Below, piece by piece: positions 1 to 11,367 of a DNA stretch of 64,000 nt; position 1 is the first letter of the stretch; the number at the start of each line of letters is the position of its first letter. The translations under genes and the position numbers were made by a program. The notes under the pieces were generated by a model that saw nothing but the letters and a program-made list of their open reading frames with translations, did not search any database and had not been told where the DNA came from. Origin of the DNA: Symsagittifera roscoffensis (taxonomy: Eukaryota > Xenacoelomorpha > Acoela > Convolutidae); assembly GCF_963678635.1 (NCBI RefSeq), contig NC_087062.1, positions 3,621,556-3,685,555 on the forward strand. The letters run 5' to 3'.

Positions 1-208
1 TGAAAAAGAGTCAATTATAAATTGGTGTTGAGATTCAAAGAGCTTTAAGCACATATCTGTTCGTCGAAATTCAGAAGCTTATTTAAAAAAACAAGGCGTT
101 ATTTTTTAATATATATTTTTTCTTTTTCCTCGTGTTCATTGACTCTTTTCTAACGGTCTAATGTCTATCTTTTTATAACTACCTAATGCAAAATGTTTTT
201 TGTTTTAG
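1..208 (+). other. Intron end of the host FN3 gene
   Basis: AT-rich non-coding DNA ending in a polypyrimidine tract and AG at 207-208, which is the 3' splice site of the first visible exon. No gene or RNA was seen in it. Confidence 0.6.
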
Positions 209-520
209 TTGACAACATAAATTTTCAATTGTTGACTGAGTTCAGAAATGCAACCTATCAAATGCTTCGGCTTGCGGATTCTGAAAATGAAACTATTTTC
301 AACTCAGGGTCTCCCTTACAATGCGAAGTTATTGAAACTGGAGAAAATTGTACCAATTTAACAGGATCTCTGCCAAAATTGAACGACCAAGGGCGCTATT
401 CTTTAGAAATTTCTGGCGTCCTACAGCCAGGTGAATCATGTAACTTTACTTGGGCAGTGATTAGCTTTTACTTCAAAGAAATAATGTTCAGCCGTTCAGT
501 TCACGACGTGGTTTGCACAG
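209..520 (+). CDS. Host exon, FN3-like extracellular module (104 codons)
   Basis: This is an internal exon of a large plus-strand host gene. The acceptor is TTTTGTTTTAG and the donor is GTGAGA at 521. The reading frame enters and leaves in phase 1, the classic arrangement for shuffled extracellular modules. The C-terminal part has the pattern GRYSLEISGVLQPGESC, then hydrophobic strands, ending in VVCTG. It aligns by eye with the clearer FN3 exons at 8545-8838 and 31297-31593, which have L-x-PG-x-x-Y and a terminal CT(G/S). Several N-glycosylation sequons (NAT, NET, NCT, NLT, NFT) and paired cysteines fit an extracellular or secreted location. The N-terminal half is atypical and lacks the usual early tryptophan, so the FN3 label is an inference from the shared C-terminal motif. 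Confidence 0.6.
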
Positions 521-956
521 GTGAGAAATAATTTATCTAAGCGAAGGGCAGAATTTTTTTGAAATATTAAATAGCTTGAATTTTTTTTCGAGCTCGTTAC
601 AAAGTGGCCCAAAAAGCTATGGCGCATGGTGTGTTTCGTTTAAAAAAGGTCGGCCATAGCACCTGAAAAAATGTAGCTTTTTGAAAAAATAAAGCAATTT
701 GGATTCACTAGAAAAACTATTCACAATAATTGTCATTGTTGTAGAAAATTTCGCAAAAGTTTGTCAGAAATGTTCTGTTTTTCCGAGCAAATTACACAGT
801 AAATTTGATGGGAATTAACTATCAATTTAAATTCAGTACAACCATCAAGTTGTTTAAATTGTTTTTATTACTTCTTTTTATTGCATTTTTTTCACCTAAT
901 TCAATCTTCTTTTGCTTTAAAACAACATGAGTTTTTTGCCACGTTTATATCATCAT

Positions 957-1036
957 GCCAACCATTTATCTTGTCTCAACCAAAATTTTCATAATCGCCA
1001 ACCATTTATCTTGTCTCAACCAAAATTTTCATAATC
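957..1036. repeat. 40-bp tandem direct repeat, two identical copies
   Basis: The unit beginning GCCAACCATTTATCTTGTCT and ending CATAATC is present twice, at 957-996 and 997-1036, apparently without a mismatch, followed by a GCCA remnant of a third unit. Perfect identity suggests a recent slippage or unequal-exchange event. Confidence 0.9.
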
Positions 1037-1853
1037 GCCAAAATCAAAGTTCAGAAATGGCGTAATTCAAGACCCGAATATTCCAAAACAACCATTTTAA
1101 GTTTTTCAAGAGACTTTTTGTTTAAAAGTTTGCGAAATTTCTAACCCCATCTATAATATGTTGTAAACTGAACATTTTGATGCTTTAGCTTGACAGCACT
1201 CAAAATTTGGGGGAACTTTGTATTTGGCGTGTTTTTGTTTCTCTTTTTTTTCGTTTTTCCTGCAAAGTCAGGTACCAAAAATATTTATCACATTGTGTCT
1301 TGATTTGAACGACTTCAAAACCGGTTTACTTTTTTTCGATTTTGTCTAATTTCGAGCGAATAAGCAAACACAGCCACAGCAGACTTTTAAAAGGCTTCTC
1401 ACGCTAAAAAAAATGGCGCTTTTTTCATTTCTGGCGCAGAATACTTACATTCTAATCAGTAAAACTTATCTGACCAGTAAATCTTTTTGAAAAATTTTAA
1501 AGCAGAGATTTTCATTAAATTTTGTTTGTTCTCGTCTAGTCTCTGATCAAAAATTAGCTGAATATGCAAATCTGCGCTATTCTCAATTCGAAGTTAGAAT
1601 AAACTCCAGACGTAATTCCCGTACCCTGGACTTTTGTTTTTTTAATGTCTTTTTTAAGTTTTTAAAATGTTTTAAAATTCCATAAAGAAAATTGCTGGCA
1701 AACTTATTTAAAATACGGTTACTATCAAAGTTTTTTCGAAGCGTTCCCTGAGATCCTCTCATTCCACAACAATCAAGTACGCATTTTTTAAAAAAAAAAC
1801 ACGTTTTTACTATATGCAACAAACAGAATTAATTAAAAAGAGCAATCTTCAAA

Positions 1854-2165
1854 TTTTAAGAACACCTATAAGGGACCTATTAAAGCTTTTTTTCTATAAA
1901 ACTAGCTTTGCATGCAAGTTTTTTTATCACTGGGTCATCTGCTCTTTTAATTTAATTTTGCTAGTTTCAATTTTTTTGCAACTCTCCATAGTTAGTTCGT
2001 GACAAATTTATCAAATATTAAGAACACCTATAAGGGACCTATTAAAGTTTTTGTTTTGTAACACTAGCTTTGCATGCAAGTGTTTTTTTGAATTGTGTTA
2101 TCTGATCTTTTAATTTATTTTTGCTAGTTTCAACTTTTTGCAACTCTCTATAGTTCTTGACAAAT
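1854..2165. repeat. ~160-bp imperfect tandem duplication
   Basis: Copy 1 (about 1854-2006) and copy 2 (about 2018-2165) share TTAAGAACACCTATAAGGGA, CTAGCTTTGCATGCAAG and TGCTAGTTTCAA in the same order, with small indels in T-runs. Non-coding. Confidence 0.85.
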
Positions 2166-3735
2166 GTACTGCTACAACTTTTTTAGATTTAGAAATAATT
2201 CAGACCTTAAAACTTATTCAAAATAGTTGTCTTGAAGTTTCGTGGTTTCTTTTTTTTTGCTCTGACAAAATGCAAGGGAGAAGTTTTTTGAAGAATTGAG
2301 TGTGAACTTAACTAAAGAAGTGACGTTTATGTAGTGACGCAATAGTTTTTATTGCTGGTTTGTCTGTTAAAAAGCAATTTAGAAAATTTAGTTGGAGTTC
2401 TACCGAGACAAGATCAAAATTGTTTGAAAAAATTTGGACGTTGTCGAATACGTTTGTTATAAACTATAAACCCATCAAAAATTCATAGTTCCTTTCAAAT
2501 TTTTTTTCTTTTAAACTTGGTCTTTTCGGGCTACTACAAACTTTTAGTTTTATATGATCTAGTAAACTATTGCCAAAAATGTATCTTATAAAGCATAGTT
2601 TGCTCTATGCTTAGCGTTTTGCATTATGTTTGATAAAAATTCAAAAAAAAATAAAGCGATTTTCAAAAAACACTAAAATTCTGGGTCCTAGCAGATTTTT
2701 TTAATGAGTTAAATTTTTGCATTGTATATAAAGTTGACACTTTGCCGTGTTTGCTTGAATGTTTTTAATTTTTTAACCAATCGCAAATGTTTGGGACCTT
2801 TCTTTTTATTGTTCCAACTTTCGAAGAAAAAAAAGACAGGCTTGCACTCGTTGCGCATTTTTGTCAAAAAACGTTCAATGTTTAATTATCTGTTTCTGAA
2901 TGGGTTTTTTAATGCGAAAACTATTGATAAAAAAGATCAAGAAATAAAAAGATATTTTGTGTAACATTTTTTAGTATGGCACGGTTTTTGCAACTTTTTG
3001 AGTTACCGAGCTAACAAGGTCTATATATCGTTATATTAACACGTAAGTTGCGAATACTCCAAGCTCAGCAATATTCTGAGCTAAAGGCAAGCTATTTTGG
3101 TTGATCAACAAGATATTAGACGCGGAATAAATCTTTATTTTTCTCAGCGTGTCGTGTCGGGATGATAAAATTAAATTTCTTTTATAAATTATTGTTTGTA
3201 CTATTATTAAAAAACGTTCATCAGTTTTCTTCATTTGCCATTTTTAAAAATCAAAATAAGCAAAAACAAAAAAAAATGGCAGGCAAGAAAGGAACAGGCA
3301 GAATCAATTCAAAACAGAAAAAATGTGTGGAAAAATTGCATAACATTCTTATACATTTTGAATGAAAAAACGTCGAAAATATTATTAATTGATTCTTCAA
3401 TTTTGATAAGCTTGTTCTATTCTTTAGTATTTGAATTTTGATTGCAATTTTTTCTACAGTTTTGGACGTTTTGTTTTAGATAATTTTTGTGCCTAAAGTT
3501 TTTCCTTGATTTTGTTTTGTCATGGTCGAACAAAGCATTATGAACAAAGCTTTTTTTTTATTTTTCTGGATCGACGTGTTTTTCAAATTTTTCGATTGAG
3601 CCCGTTGTTTTTACCGTGGGATAATTTTATGGAAAAGCTAATGATACCAAAATTGAATAAAATAAAAAAACTTGAGTTGATTTATAATTTGCTTCAGTTT
3701 CATAATTTCAAGGCTTTTGATTTCTTTTTTTTTCA

Positions 3736-4860
3736 GTATCCACTATTTTGAAATGTTGCCTCTAAAAAATTTTTCGGACTGTAGTTTTAAACTATTCGTT
3801 ATGTGCACAAGTGCTCGAAAAATATATTTTTTGTACAAACAAGTTGTCAGTTGAAACTTTTGAGCTGTAAAGATCATTTTGGATGATAAAAAATATAATT
3901 TTTTTAAAAAACTTGACAACAATTTTGCTTGTTTTTCTTTAAAAAAATTTTTACGAGTCGATGAACGCAGTTGAAACTCTTAAATAGCTCGTGATGATTG
4001 TTTTTGTTTTGTTTTTGAGAATAGTCTTAAAATTCGTTAACTTTTTACGGTCCATTTTTTTTTAATTTAAATATTTTTAGCAAAAAACTGTAACTCATTA
4101 ATTTTCTTGAAGTTCAGAAGGCTATAGGGCCATTTATTGTTTTCGTCGAATTTCGAAGATTGAGATTTTTTAAAGAAGTAATGCAGTATTTTGTTTGTTT
4201 TCTGGCGTTCACTGACTCTTCTCCAACTTTCTGTTGGTTATGTTTTGTTTTTACCAGACAAACGAACTACTGCGGAAGGCTTTTGATTTCACTTTTTTTG
4301 TCTGTATCCACTATTTTGAAATTTTGCCTCTAAAAATTTTTTGGACTGTAGTTTTAAGATATTCGTTATTTGCACAAGTGCTCAAAAAATATAGTTTTTG
4401 TACAAATCAAATGTCAGTTGAAACTTTTGAGCAGTAAAGATCATTTTGGATGATAAAAAATATAATTTTTTAAAAATCATGGCAAAAATTTTGGTTGTTT
4501 TTCTTTAAAAAATTTTGCGAGTCGATGAACGCAGTTGAAACTCTTAAATAGCTCGTAATGATTGTTTTTGTTTTGTTTTTGAGAATAGTCTTAAAATTCG
4601 TTAATTTTTTACGGTCCAATTTTTTTAAATTTAAATATTTTTTAGCAAAAAACTGTAGTTCATTAATTTTTTTGAAGTTCAGAAGGCTATAGGGCCATTT
4701 ATTGTTTTCGTCAAATTTCGAAGATTGAGATTTTTTAAAGAAGTAATGCAGTATTTAGTTTGTTTTCTTGCGTTCACTGACTGCTCTCCAACTTTCTGTT
4801 GGTTATGTTTTGTTTTTACCGGACAAGCGAACTGCTGCGGATCTTTTGAAACAAAACTAT
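3736..4860. repeat. 568-bp tandem duplication, two copies plus a dispersed third part
   Basis: Copy 1 (3736-4303) and copy 2 (4304 to about 4860) both start GTATCCACTATTTTGAAAT. Both contain a sequence beginning AAAGATCATTTTGGATG, and both end near the motif GGTTATGTTTTGTTTTTACC. The last ~200 bp occur again at about 6367-6570. The two copies are close in sequence. Confidence 0.85.
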
Positions 4861-7409
4861 GAACTTCTAGCCATCTGATAAAAACTCTTTTGTTAAAGCT
4901 ATTTCTATTTTTTTTACAATTAGATGGTGGAATTAGTATTAGGTTGAAAGACTAGATCAAAAAACGTCAAAATAAAAAAAATTATCTGGGCTAAATAATT
5001 AGAAATATAGACCCCAAAAGCCTTATGAAGGTTGATGCAATTAAATCTAAGTACTCCTTTTGCATGAAAAAATAGACTTTTTGGAATTCGAGTTTTCAGT
5101 TTTTTTATCCTGTTGAATTAATTTTTTAACTCTGCATTGAATATTTCGCTGTCGATACTAAGTTTGTCGACGAAATCGTTTATGGCATTTCTCAGTGAAT
5201 AGTTTGTTGAGAATAAAGATAAGATGTCTTATGAGAAATGGAGAGGATTTTGTCTAAGTTCATGTCCATTGGATGCGAAGGATTCAAATTAATCAGCCGC
5301 AAAATGTTTGTGGACCAACACTTCGGCTCAATCTACGTAGCAGTATTTCGTTACCGTTAAGGGCTGTTGTCTCATGTCCTGCTGTGGTCCGTCTGAGCAA
5401 TCTGATATCTCCTCGTATACTGGGAAGTTAACATGGGTATCATCAAGTCGGGTCAGCTGGGGTACATCAGAAGCAGTAGTAAGAGGTTTGGATTCGTGGT
5501 CCGAGTTCATTGGTTGTACGCATTGATATAACATTGTCGATGCGGTTAATTTGATGATAAGTTCTTTTGTGGTTTTCACCATGTTGATTTTCTGTCCGTG
5601 TAAAATCTCAAATTTTGCGCTACTAAGGGAAATACGAGAATGTGTAATGGTTGTTTCGGGTTTTATATGGCTATAATATTCCATCATATAGCGTTCTCTA
5701 GCCATGTCTCTACATGGAGAACATCCGGCCACTGATTGCCAGTCACTAATATTAGACGTATCCGAAGGAAAAAACATAGATTCATCGCAAGCTACATAAC
5801 CTGTTTTGGAGATTGTTTTTTTTTTCTCGTGCGTGTAGGTTGTCTTCTTGGCGGATTGCATGAAGAATGTGAAGTCCTAGTCCTAAGGTTGGTTCATATC
5901 CAAAGTAGCCAGCTCGATGTCTTTTATTAATTTTGTGCCTAATTTTTTGGTTTTCCTATTCGGGATTGGTTTGTTTTGGTTTGTCAGCTTTCTACTTACT
6001 TCAAAATTATTATTAGTATAAACTTGAAATGAAATATAACCTTTGAAAGATCGAGCATAGGCTAAATTGGGTTTAGGCGAAACAATATCTAATTTTTAAT
6101 GAGTTTTCCATCGGATAATTTGACCGCGGCCTTACCAGCCTTTAGAATTTTCTAGTGAAGTTTCTTGAAAAAATTGTTTTCATAAATGCTTTCTTTTTTT
6201 CGATTCAGTTATCATTTGAAGTGAATTTGAAGGGGAATTTTTGACAAAGACGGTTTTGAGAGAGACAGTAATCCGATTCGAAACCCTTTTCAAATGAGTA
6301 TTGGTTCTTTTTCTGAATAGTTTTGTCCTTGCACCCATCCTCAATCCGGTCGTCGGCATTCCAATTAATTTTCTTGAAGTTCAAAAAGCTATGGAGCCAA
6401 TTATTGTTTTCGTCGAACTTCGAAGATTGAGATTTGTTAGAGAATTAATACAGTATTTTGTTCGTTTTCTTGCGTTCACTGACTCTTCTCCAACTTTCTG
6501 TTGGCAATGTTTTGTTTTCACCGGACAAGCGAATTGCTGCGGATTTTTTGAAGAAACAAAACTATGAACTTCTAGCCATATGATAAAAATTTCTTTGGTT
6601 ACAGCTAATTCTATTTCTTTACAATTAGATGGTGGAATTATGATTAATTTGAAAGACTAGGTTGAAAAACGTCAAATTAAAATGAACTAAGCTAAATGAT
6701 TAGAAGTTAAGACCTCAAAAGCATTATGAAGGTTAATGCAAGAAATCTAAATACTCATTTTGCATGAAAAAAAAGATATTTTTTTGGAATTCGAGTTTTC
6801 AGTTTTCTTATCCTGTTGAACTAAGTTTTTAACTCTGCATTGAATATTTCGCTATCGATAACAAAGTTGTCGACGAAATCGTTCATGGCAATTCTCAGTG
6901 AAGAGTTTGTTGAGAATAAAAATAAGATGTCTTAAGAAGAAATGGAGAGGCTTTTGTCTGAGTTTATGTCCATTGGATGCGAAGGATTCAAATTATTCAG
7001 CCGCAAAATGTTGGTGGACCAACACTTCGGCTCAATCTACGTAGCAGTTTTTCGTTGTATAAATTTGAAATGAAATATAACCTTTGAAAGATCGAGCATA
7101 GGCTAAATTGGGTTCAGGCGAAACGATATCTAACTTTTTATGAGTTTTCCTTCGGATAATATGACCGTGGCCTTACCAGCCTTTAGAATTTTCTAGTGAA
7201 GTTTCTTGAAAAAATTGTTTTCATAAATGCTTTCTTTTTTTTGTCGATTCAGTTTTCATTTGAAGTGAACTTGAAGGGGAATTTTTGACAAAGAGGGTTT
7301 TGAGAGAGACGGTAATTCCGATTAGAAACCCTTTTTTTATGACTATTGGTTCTTTTTCTGATTCGTATTGTCCTTGTACCCATCCTCAATCCGGTCGTCG
7401 CATTCCAAT
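4640..7409. repeat. Large tandem duplication (copy A ~4640-6366, copy B 6367-7409)
   Basis: Copies A and B share long collinear stretches: the segment ending CTCAATCTACGTAGCAG (5328-5343 and 7032-7047) and the segment from GAAATGAAATATAACCTTTG (6026 and 7066) to CATCCTCAATCCGGTCGTCG. Copy A has an extra 663 bp (5353-6015) at a point where copy B is continuous. It overlaps the 568-bp repeat family, so the repeats are nested. Confidence 0.8.
5328..5861 (-). CDS. Hypothetical 177-codon ORF inside the 663-bp insertion
   Basis: An intact minus-strand ORF inside the host intron, on the insertion present in repeat copy A only; its last eight codons run into the flanking repeat. It has no signal peptide or membrane segment. 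A short stretch around residues 70-95 (KPETTITHSRISLSSAKFEI) has the order of residues seen in the second half of PC4/p15-type single-stranded DNA-binding domains, and resembles the PC4-like protein of the nearby Polinton. The match is weak and by eye only. A Met codon opens it (5861), but no promoter was recognised. It could be a decayed viral gene copy or a chance ORF. Confidence 0.35.
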   Translation of the reverse strand: MQSAKKTTYTHEKKKTISKTGYVACDESMFFPSDTSNISDWQSVAGCSPCRDMARERYMMEYYSHIKPETTITHSRISLSSAKFEILHGQKINMVKTTKELIIKLTASTMLYQCVQPMNSDHESKPLTTASDVPQLTRLDDTHVNFPVYEEISDCSDGPQQDMRQQPLTVTKYCYVD

Positions 7410-8544
7410 TGGGTACTCTTTCCTTGCTTAGGACTGATTTTGCTTTGTCTTAAATTACAGTTTTTTAGTTTACAAGGAAAAAAGTTGCTAGCAAATTAAT
7501 TTTTACCTCCTAAATTCTTACCTCCTTAAAAAATCTCTTTTTGACTTTTACTCTTTTGAGTTTTTAAGCAAAAATTTGTTTTTCTTCGCTTTCGAGGGCA
7601 AGATATAATAACGAGCATTGTTTCTTGTCTGCTTTTTTTAACCCTCATTCAGTTGAAAAGTTTGGTCTCTGTCTTAATCGATGCCGTTTCATCTGTGTCG
7701 AATCTCTTGTGATTTTGATGTTTGTTTTCCAAGTCACGCGGTTTTTTGAATTTCTGTTTCGCTATTCGTCAAATCTCGAATACAGTTGGTTGTCGGTAGT
7801 CTTTCTCTATCGGATTAAGTAGATTCTCGATTTATATTTTTTTAGCCATCACAGCAAGGTGAAAAAGATCGCTCCATTCTTCCCACTCTTCCCTCCGCCA
7901 TGATAAAACTTTCCTTTGTAACGGCTAACTCTTCAACTAAAATAATAAAATGAATAGAATGATTTAATCTCAAAGTTGAAACATTAAAATATGAGAGAGC
8001 ATTCTGTCTGCTGAGGAGAATGAACATATCAAGGTCAAATGATAGGCAGCAGTTAAACAAATTCAAATGAAACTAATTTTTAAAAATACTGAGTCAGAAT
8101 ACCATGTTACATGCTTGCAAAAACAATTGAAGCTTTTTGCTGGAAATTTTCAAAGCTTAATTATCATGCACTTTTTTAAATTCAGAAGAGAAACTTGCTC
8201 ACCTTTACGTGAGGCGGAAAGTATTCTATGGAATACTAGGTTTTTTCATGCGTTTTTTAATGCGGAAAAGCCTTACTTTCCTTCAATCTGAAAACTTGAT
8301 ATTTTTCTTTGCTTTGTTTTCATTTAAGATAGAGAAGTAGAAAACTGGTATAAGATTTTCAGAACTGCACTTTTTAACAGCGCAACAATTTTTACCAACT
8401 ACAAATATTTGCAGGAAAAAATTGTAAATTACTATTTTTCTCCTTATAAGAATTCTCTTTATAGGAAGGGAGAACCTGTATGCTCAAATATTGATCAGCT
8501 CGGCAAACAATTCAAACAGTGTTGCAAATGTGTCATTTTTTTAG

Positions 8545-8838
8545 AACCTCAAAATCCAGATTTCACTGATGTTCCTGTTTCGACCAGTGATGCTTCAATT
8601 CAAATTGATGCAGCAGTAACTAGCATCAAGACAGCAAGTGGTCGCATCGATCGCTATGTTTTCGATAACAGCAGCTCTGCATTAGGTATTCCGAATGCTG
8701 TAAGCTTGAGCACTAACGAGTCTTTCAATTTGTCTTCTTTAGACCCCGGCACTGAATACGGATTGAGTTTTTACGGACTGATAAATGGATGCGGAGGAGT
8801 TATGTCTCAAGAATCTGCCCAAATTACTGTCTGCACTG
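8545..8838 (+). CDS. Host exon, FN3 domain (98 codons)
   Basis: Acceptor TTTTTTTAG at 8536-8544, donor GTTAGA at 8839, both in phase 1. The translation starts after PQNPDFTDVPVSTSD and continues through RIDRYVFDN, SFNLSSLDPGTEYGLSFYG and a closing VCTG. The L-x-PG-T-x-Y-x-L-x-F core is diagnostic of the E-F region of fibronectin type III. Paired cysteines (NGCGG and VCTG) may form a domain-specific disulfide. It is closely related to the exon at 31297-31593, which is the next exon on the far side of the Polinton. The donor GTTAGA is weak, but its position and phase match the sister exon exactly. Confidence 0.8.
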
Positions 8839-10244
8839 GTTAGAACTTTTTCATAAAACTTAATCATTATATAATCATTTAATAATAGTTTGACAACACC
8901 GACGTATATTTCAGGAACTGTTCTATATTGAAATCCTTGAAAAGAGTTTTTTTACACAATACAAGGAATGTTTGAACCCTATGCTTACTTACGTCGATAC
9001 CCAAAAATTCACACCTAAATACAGCATAGTGCCTGGATTGTTTTTCACAAGCGGGAGACATTGTCAACCTTTTTCAAAGCTTACGTTTATCGTGTTGAAA
9101 AATATTTGATATGCCTAAGCATCCGTCTCAATTCTGTAAACATAGCAACTTCGGACAATAATGTGCTCATTTTCCATAAATGTGAATAGTAATTTTTAAG
9201 AGTCGATGAAAGTATTTCAGACTCTTATATAGGTCCCGGTGATTCTTTTTAGCACAAACTTATATTTTCGCAGTTTGATTTTTGGTCTCATCTTAGGTTC
9301 ACTTCATTTCCGTTCTTAAAAGGAGATCAAACTCTACTATCGAATATCAAAAGAAAAAAGTCACGTAAAAGGTGATTGACTTTCAGTTTCGAAAGATGGA
9401 TTTATTTTTCAGATTTCCAGACGAAATGAAGAAAATAACTTTTGATCCAGTTGTCTCAATTTGGGTCAAATTTGAGGAAAAGTGCATATCGTAAATTGTT
9501 CTAATATATCAGAGAACTTTCAGGCCATTTTTTTTGGCATTCGAAACATGAGATTTTTTCAAAAAAAAGCTGGAAAAGGTATTTGTTAAAAAGTTTGTTT
9601 CAAGCAACCTTCTGTATGTTTTCTTTTAAATTTGTTCATATTCAAAAATGAGTAAATAAATATAATAATAATATCTCAGAAGCAGGGTAAAAGACACTGT
9701 GACTTCCGCGGTACAAGTTGTACATTAAAAGAAAAAATTATGACAACATAAAATGCAAAGATTAAGTAAAGCAAGTGATTATGTATTCTTGACTCAGAAA
9801 ACGACCACAAAAAAAATTTATTAATTTTTGGTCCACTAAGTAAGGAGAAAAAAAAACAAAACAAAGAAAAATCAAAAGTGAGCGAAAATCGCAGTTGAAA
9901 TATAAGCAAATCTGTTCTAAAATTTCAAATCAATCAGCAAATATCTCGGTCCGTACTTCTATAAAAAAATAAAAATGAAATATACTAATCTGGAATTTTA
10001 CTAAATTAGAGTTTTGTCTCTCAAAAATAAAAAACAAAGCAATAGCAGTTGCTTCAACTGAGACATGCATCAAAAAAAAACTCACGGTAATGCGCTCAAA
10101 AATGATGGATATCGTAATATGATTGCATATAAAAAAGTAAAAAGCAGTGGTAGAGTAGGAATAAATCAGAAACAACATGAATCTCAAGTCATGTTATAAA
10201 GCGGACAACTAGCAATCATTTACAAATTTTATCACTTTGTAAAT
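8839..10244 (+). other. Host intron left of the Polinton
   Basis: Non-coding. It holds one copy of a dispersed intronic repeat (about 9197-9560, starting GAGTCGATGAAAGTATTTCA). Just before the Polinton it has a perfect palindrome (10212-10250). No coding or RNA gene is supported. Confidence 0.6.
9197..9560. repeat. Dispersed intronic repeat family, copy 1
   Basis: It starts GAGTCGATGAAAGTATTTCA and carries CAAACTCTACTATCGAATA and AATTGTTCTA. Related copies occur at about 34190-34680, 36214-36600 and 43640-44060 with the same order of motifs: a variant of 'cga(t)gaa..', then 'ctccactatcgaacagcaaaag', then 'gatgcagttttctcaa'. It is non-coding and its ends are not defined. Confidence 0.6.
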
Positions 10245-10250
10245 GATTGC
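10212..10250. repeat. Perfect 15-bp palindrome at the Polinton insertion site
   Basis: GCAATCATTTACAAA (10212-10226) and its exact reverse complement TTTGTAAATGATTGC (10236-10250) are separated by 9 nt. The final six bases, GATTGC, are the target site copied on both sides of the Polinton. So the element integrated at the edge of a potential cruciform in host DNA. Confidence 0.9.
10245..10250. other. Target site duplication, left copy (GATTGC)
   Basis: GATTGC directly before the element's AGTAGTATTG end. The identical hexamer follows the right end at 28552-28557. Polintons characteristically make 6-bp duplications. Confidence 0.95.
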
Positions 10251-10487
10251 AGTAGTATTGTATCGTGTCCCGGATCCTAAGGGGGGGGTCCTTCCTAAGG
10301 GGGGGGGGGGGTCCTCACGTAAAGCAAAATCCTAGGAAAGGGGTCCTTAATTTTTTGGAGGACCCCTATCCTAGGATTTTGTAAATGATCGCAAGTTCCC
10401 ACCCCTAAAGTAAAAGACCCCCTCCTTAGGATCTTGTTAAGCTGAGCTCAACAACCGGGACGCGATACAATAATTCCTTCTAATTCC
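10251..10487. repeat. Polinton left terminal inverted repeat, itself a foldback
   Basis: It matches the reverse complement of 28318-28551, with small differences in G-runs and in its inner half. The repeat is internally self-complementary. TTGTATCGTGTCCCGG (10258-10273) pairs with CCGGGACGCGATACAA (10455-10470), and ATCCTAAGG (10274-10282) pairs with CCTTAGGAT (10424-10432). An inner 21-bp hairpin (10326-10346 with 10360-10380, one mismatch, 13-nt loop) lies between. G-runs of 8 and about 13 bases are present. Confidence 0.95.
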
Positions 10488-10849
10488 TTTGAAAGCGGTC
10501 CCTTTTCCCGCGATAATTAAAATTAATCGTCCTAATTCCTGAACTTTTCTTTTTTCGTCCTAGTTTCATGTGGATATCATTTCCTGGCTTTCTTTCTTTT
10601 CGTCAAAGATTTGTCATGCTATTAAAGTTTATTATTCAAAACAAGCCTAAGGATTTCACACATTTGTTTGAATTAACACTTGGTTTGTGTCTACTAGTTT
10701 ATTTGCCTGAAGCTATTTATGTTAAAACAGTGATTGAGCTCAATACGAGTATTTTATTAGTTGTAAATTGGTAAAAACCAAAACATATACAAGTCGAAGT
10801 ATAAAAAGGACGAAGAGTAAAAATCATCTGAAAATATATGTTTCAGACT
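10488..10849. other. Polinton left non-coding segment
   Basis: About 360 bp between the terminal repeat and the 3' end of polB. No convincing ORF. Minus-strand transcripts of polB would end here: an AATAAA on the minus strand overlaps the polB stop codon. Confidence 0.5.
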
Positions 10850-11367
10850 TTAATGTTTATTGTTTTGGTTTTCTTTGCGGTGTTTTTTAGATGGTCGTTC
10901 TTCTGAAGCTTCAGATAAAATAAATGGGTTTTTTATAGGGGGACGTTCACGGACTCGGCTACTAGAAGCTTCTTCTTCTTCTTGCAGCTCTGCTTCTGAG
11001 TAGGGCCGCTGTAAAAATCCCCAATCCGGGAGTGTAAAATCGGGAGAACTGTTATCAGTTTCATTGTATGAGTTGGCCCACTCGGTGTCCATGTAAATGT
11101 CTTCTAGAAAAGCATTTTCTTCAGCGGCTTTATGGCCAAAGGGCACTGTCGAAATTCCGTCGAAAAGTAGAAAACGTTTTGAGTCGAATGGTGATAAGGC
11201 AAGTTTGTTTTGTTTCACTGTCATATTGGTGTGACCTTTCGAAACTATATTATAGTTGTATACTCTCATTGTTTTTCCAGTGAATAATGTGTCCCTGAAG
11301 GTTTGGTGGACCAGTTCTCTCTGTGCACTCCGTTTAATTCCTTTGGCACTCAATTTTTGAGTGCCTT
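10850..11367 (-). CDS. POLB: DNA polymerase B, exon 3 (C-terminal)
   Basis: This is the last exon of the Polinton protein-primed DNA polymerase. After an acceptor ATTGTTTAG (minus strand), the translation reads into SAKGIKRSAQREL, then KLALSPFDSKRFLLFDGIS and PFGH. These are the conserved C-terminal motifs that follow the thumb region in Polinton PolB, including the family's (R/S)AKG(I/V) block. Joining to exon 2 is in phase 1 and in frame. The tail is acidic (ELQEEEEASSS), then basic and probably nuclear-targeting (PSKKHRKENQNNKH). This ORF could pass for a separate 167-codon gene, but its start is not a conserved Met and the exon reading explains why exon 2 stops early. Confidence 0.85.

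Larger units (their letters stand above)
521..8544 (+). other. Host intron, 8.0 kb, rich in tandem duplications
   Basis: Non-coding AT-rich DNA with GTGAGA at its start and TTTTTTTAG at its end. It contains a 40-bp tandem duplication (957-1036), a ~160-bp tandem duplication (1854-2165), a 568-bp tandem duplication (3736-4860) and a longer duplication (about 4640-6366 and 6367-7409). The first copy of the longest one carries a 663-bp insertion with an ORF. No RNA gene was recognised. Most short ORFs here look like chance. Confidence 0.6.

Noticed and set aside
11068-11283. 71-codon plus-strand ORF
   Set aside because: Antisense to PolB exon 3.
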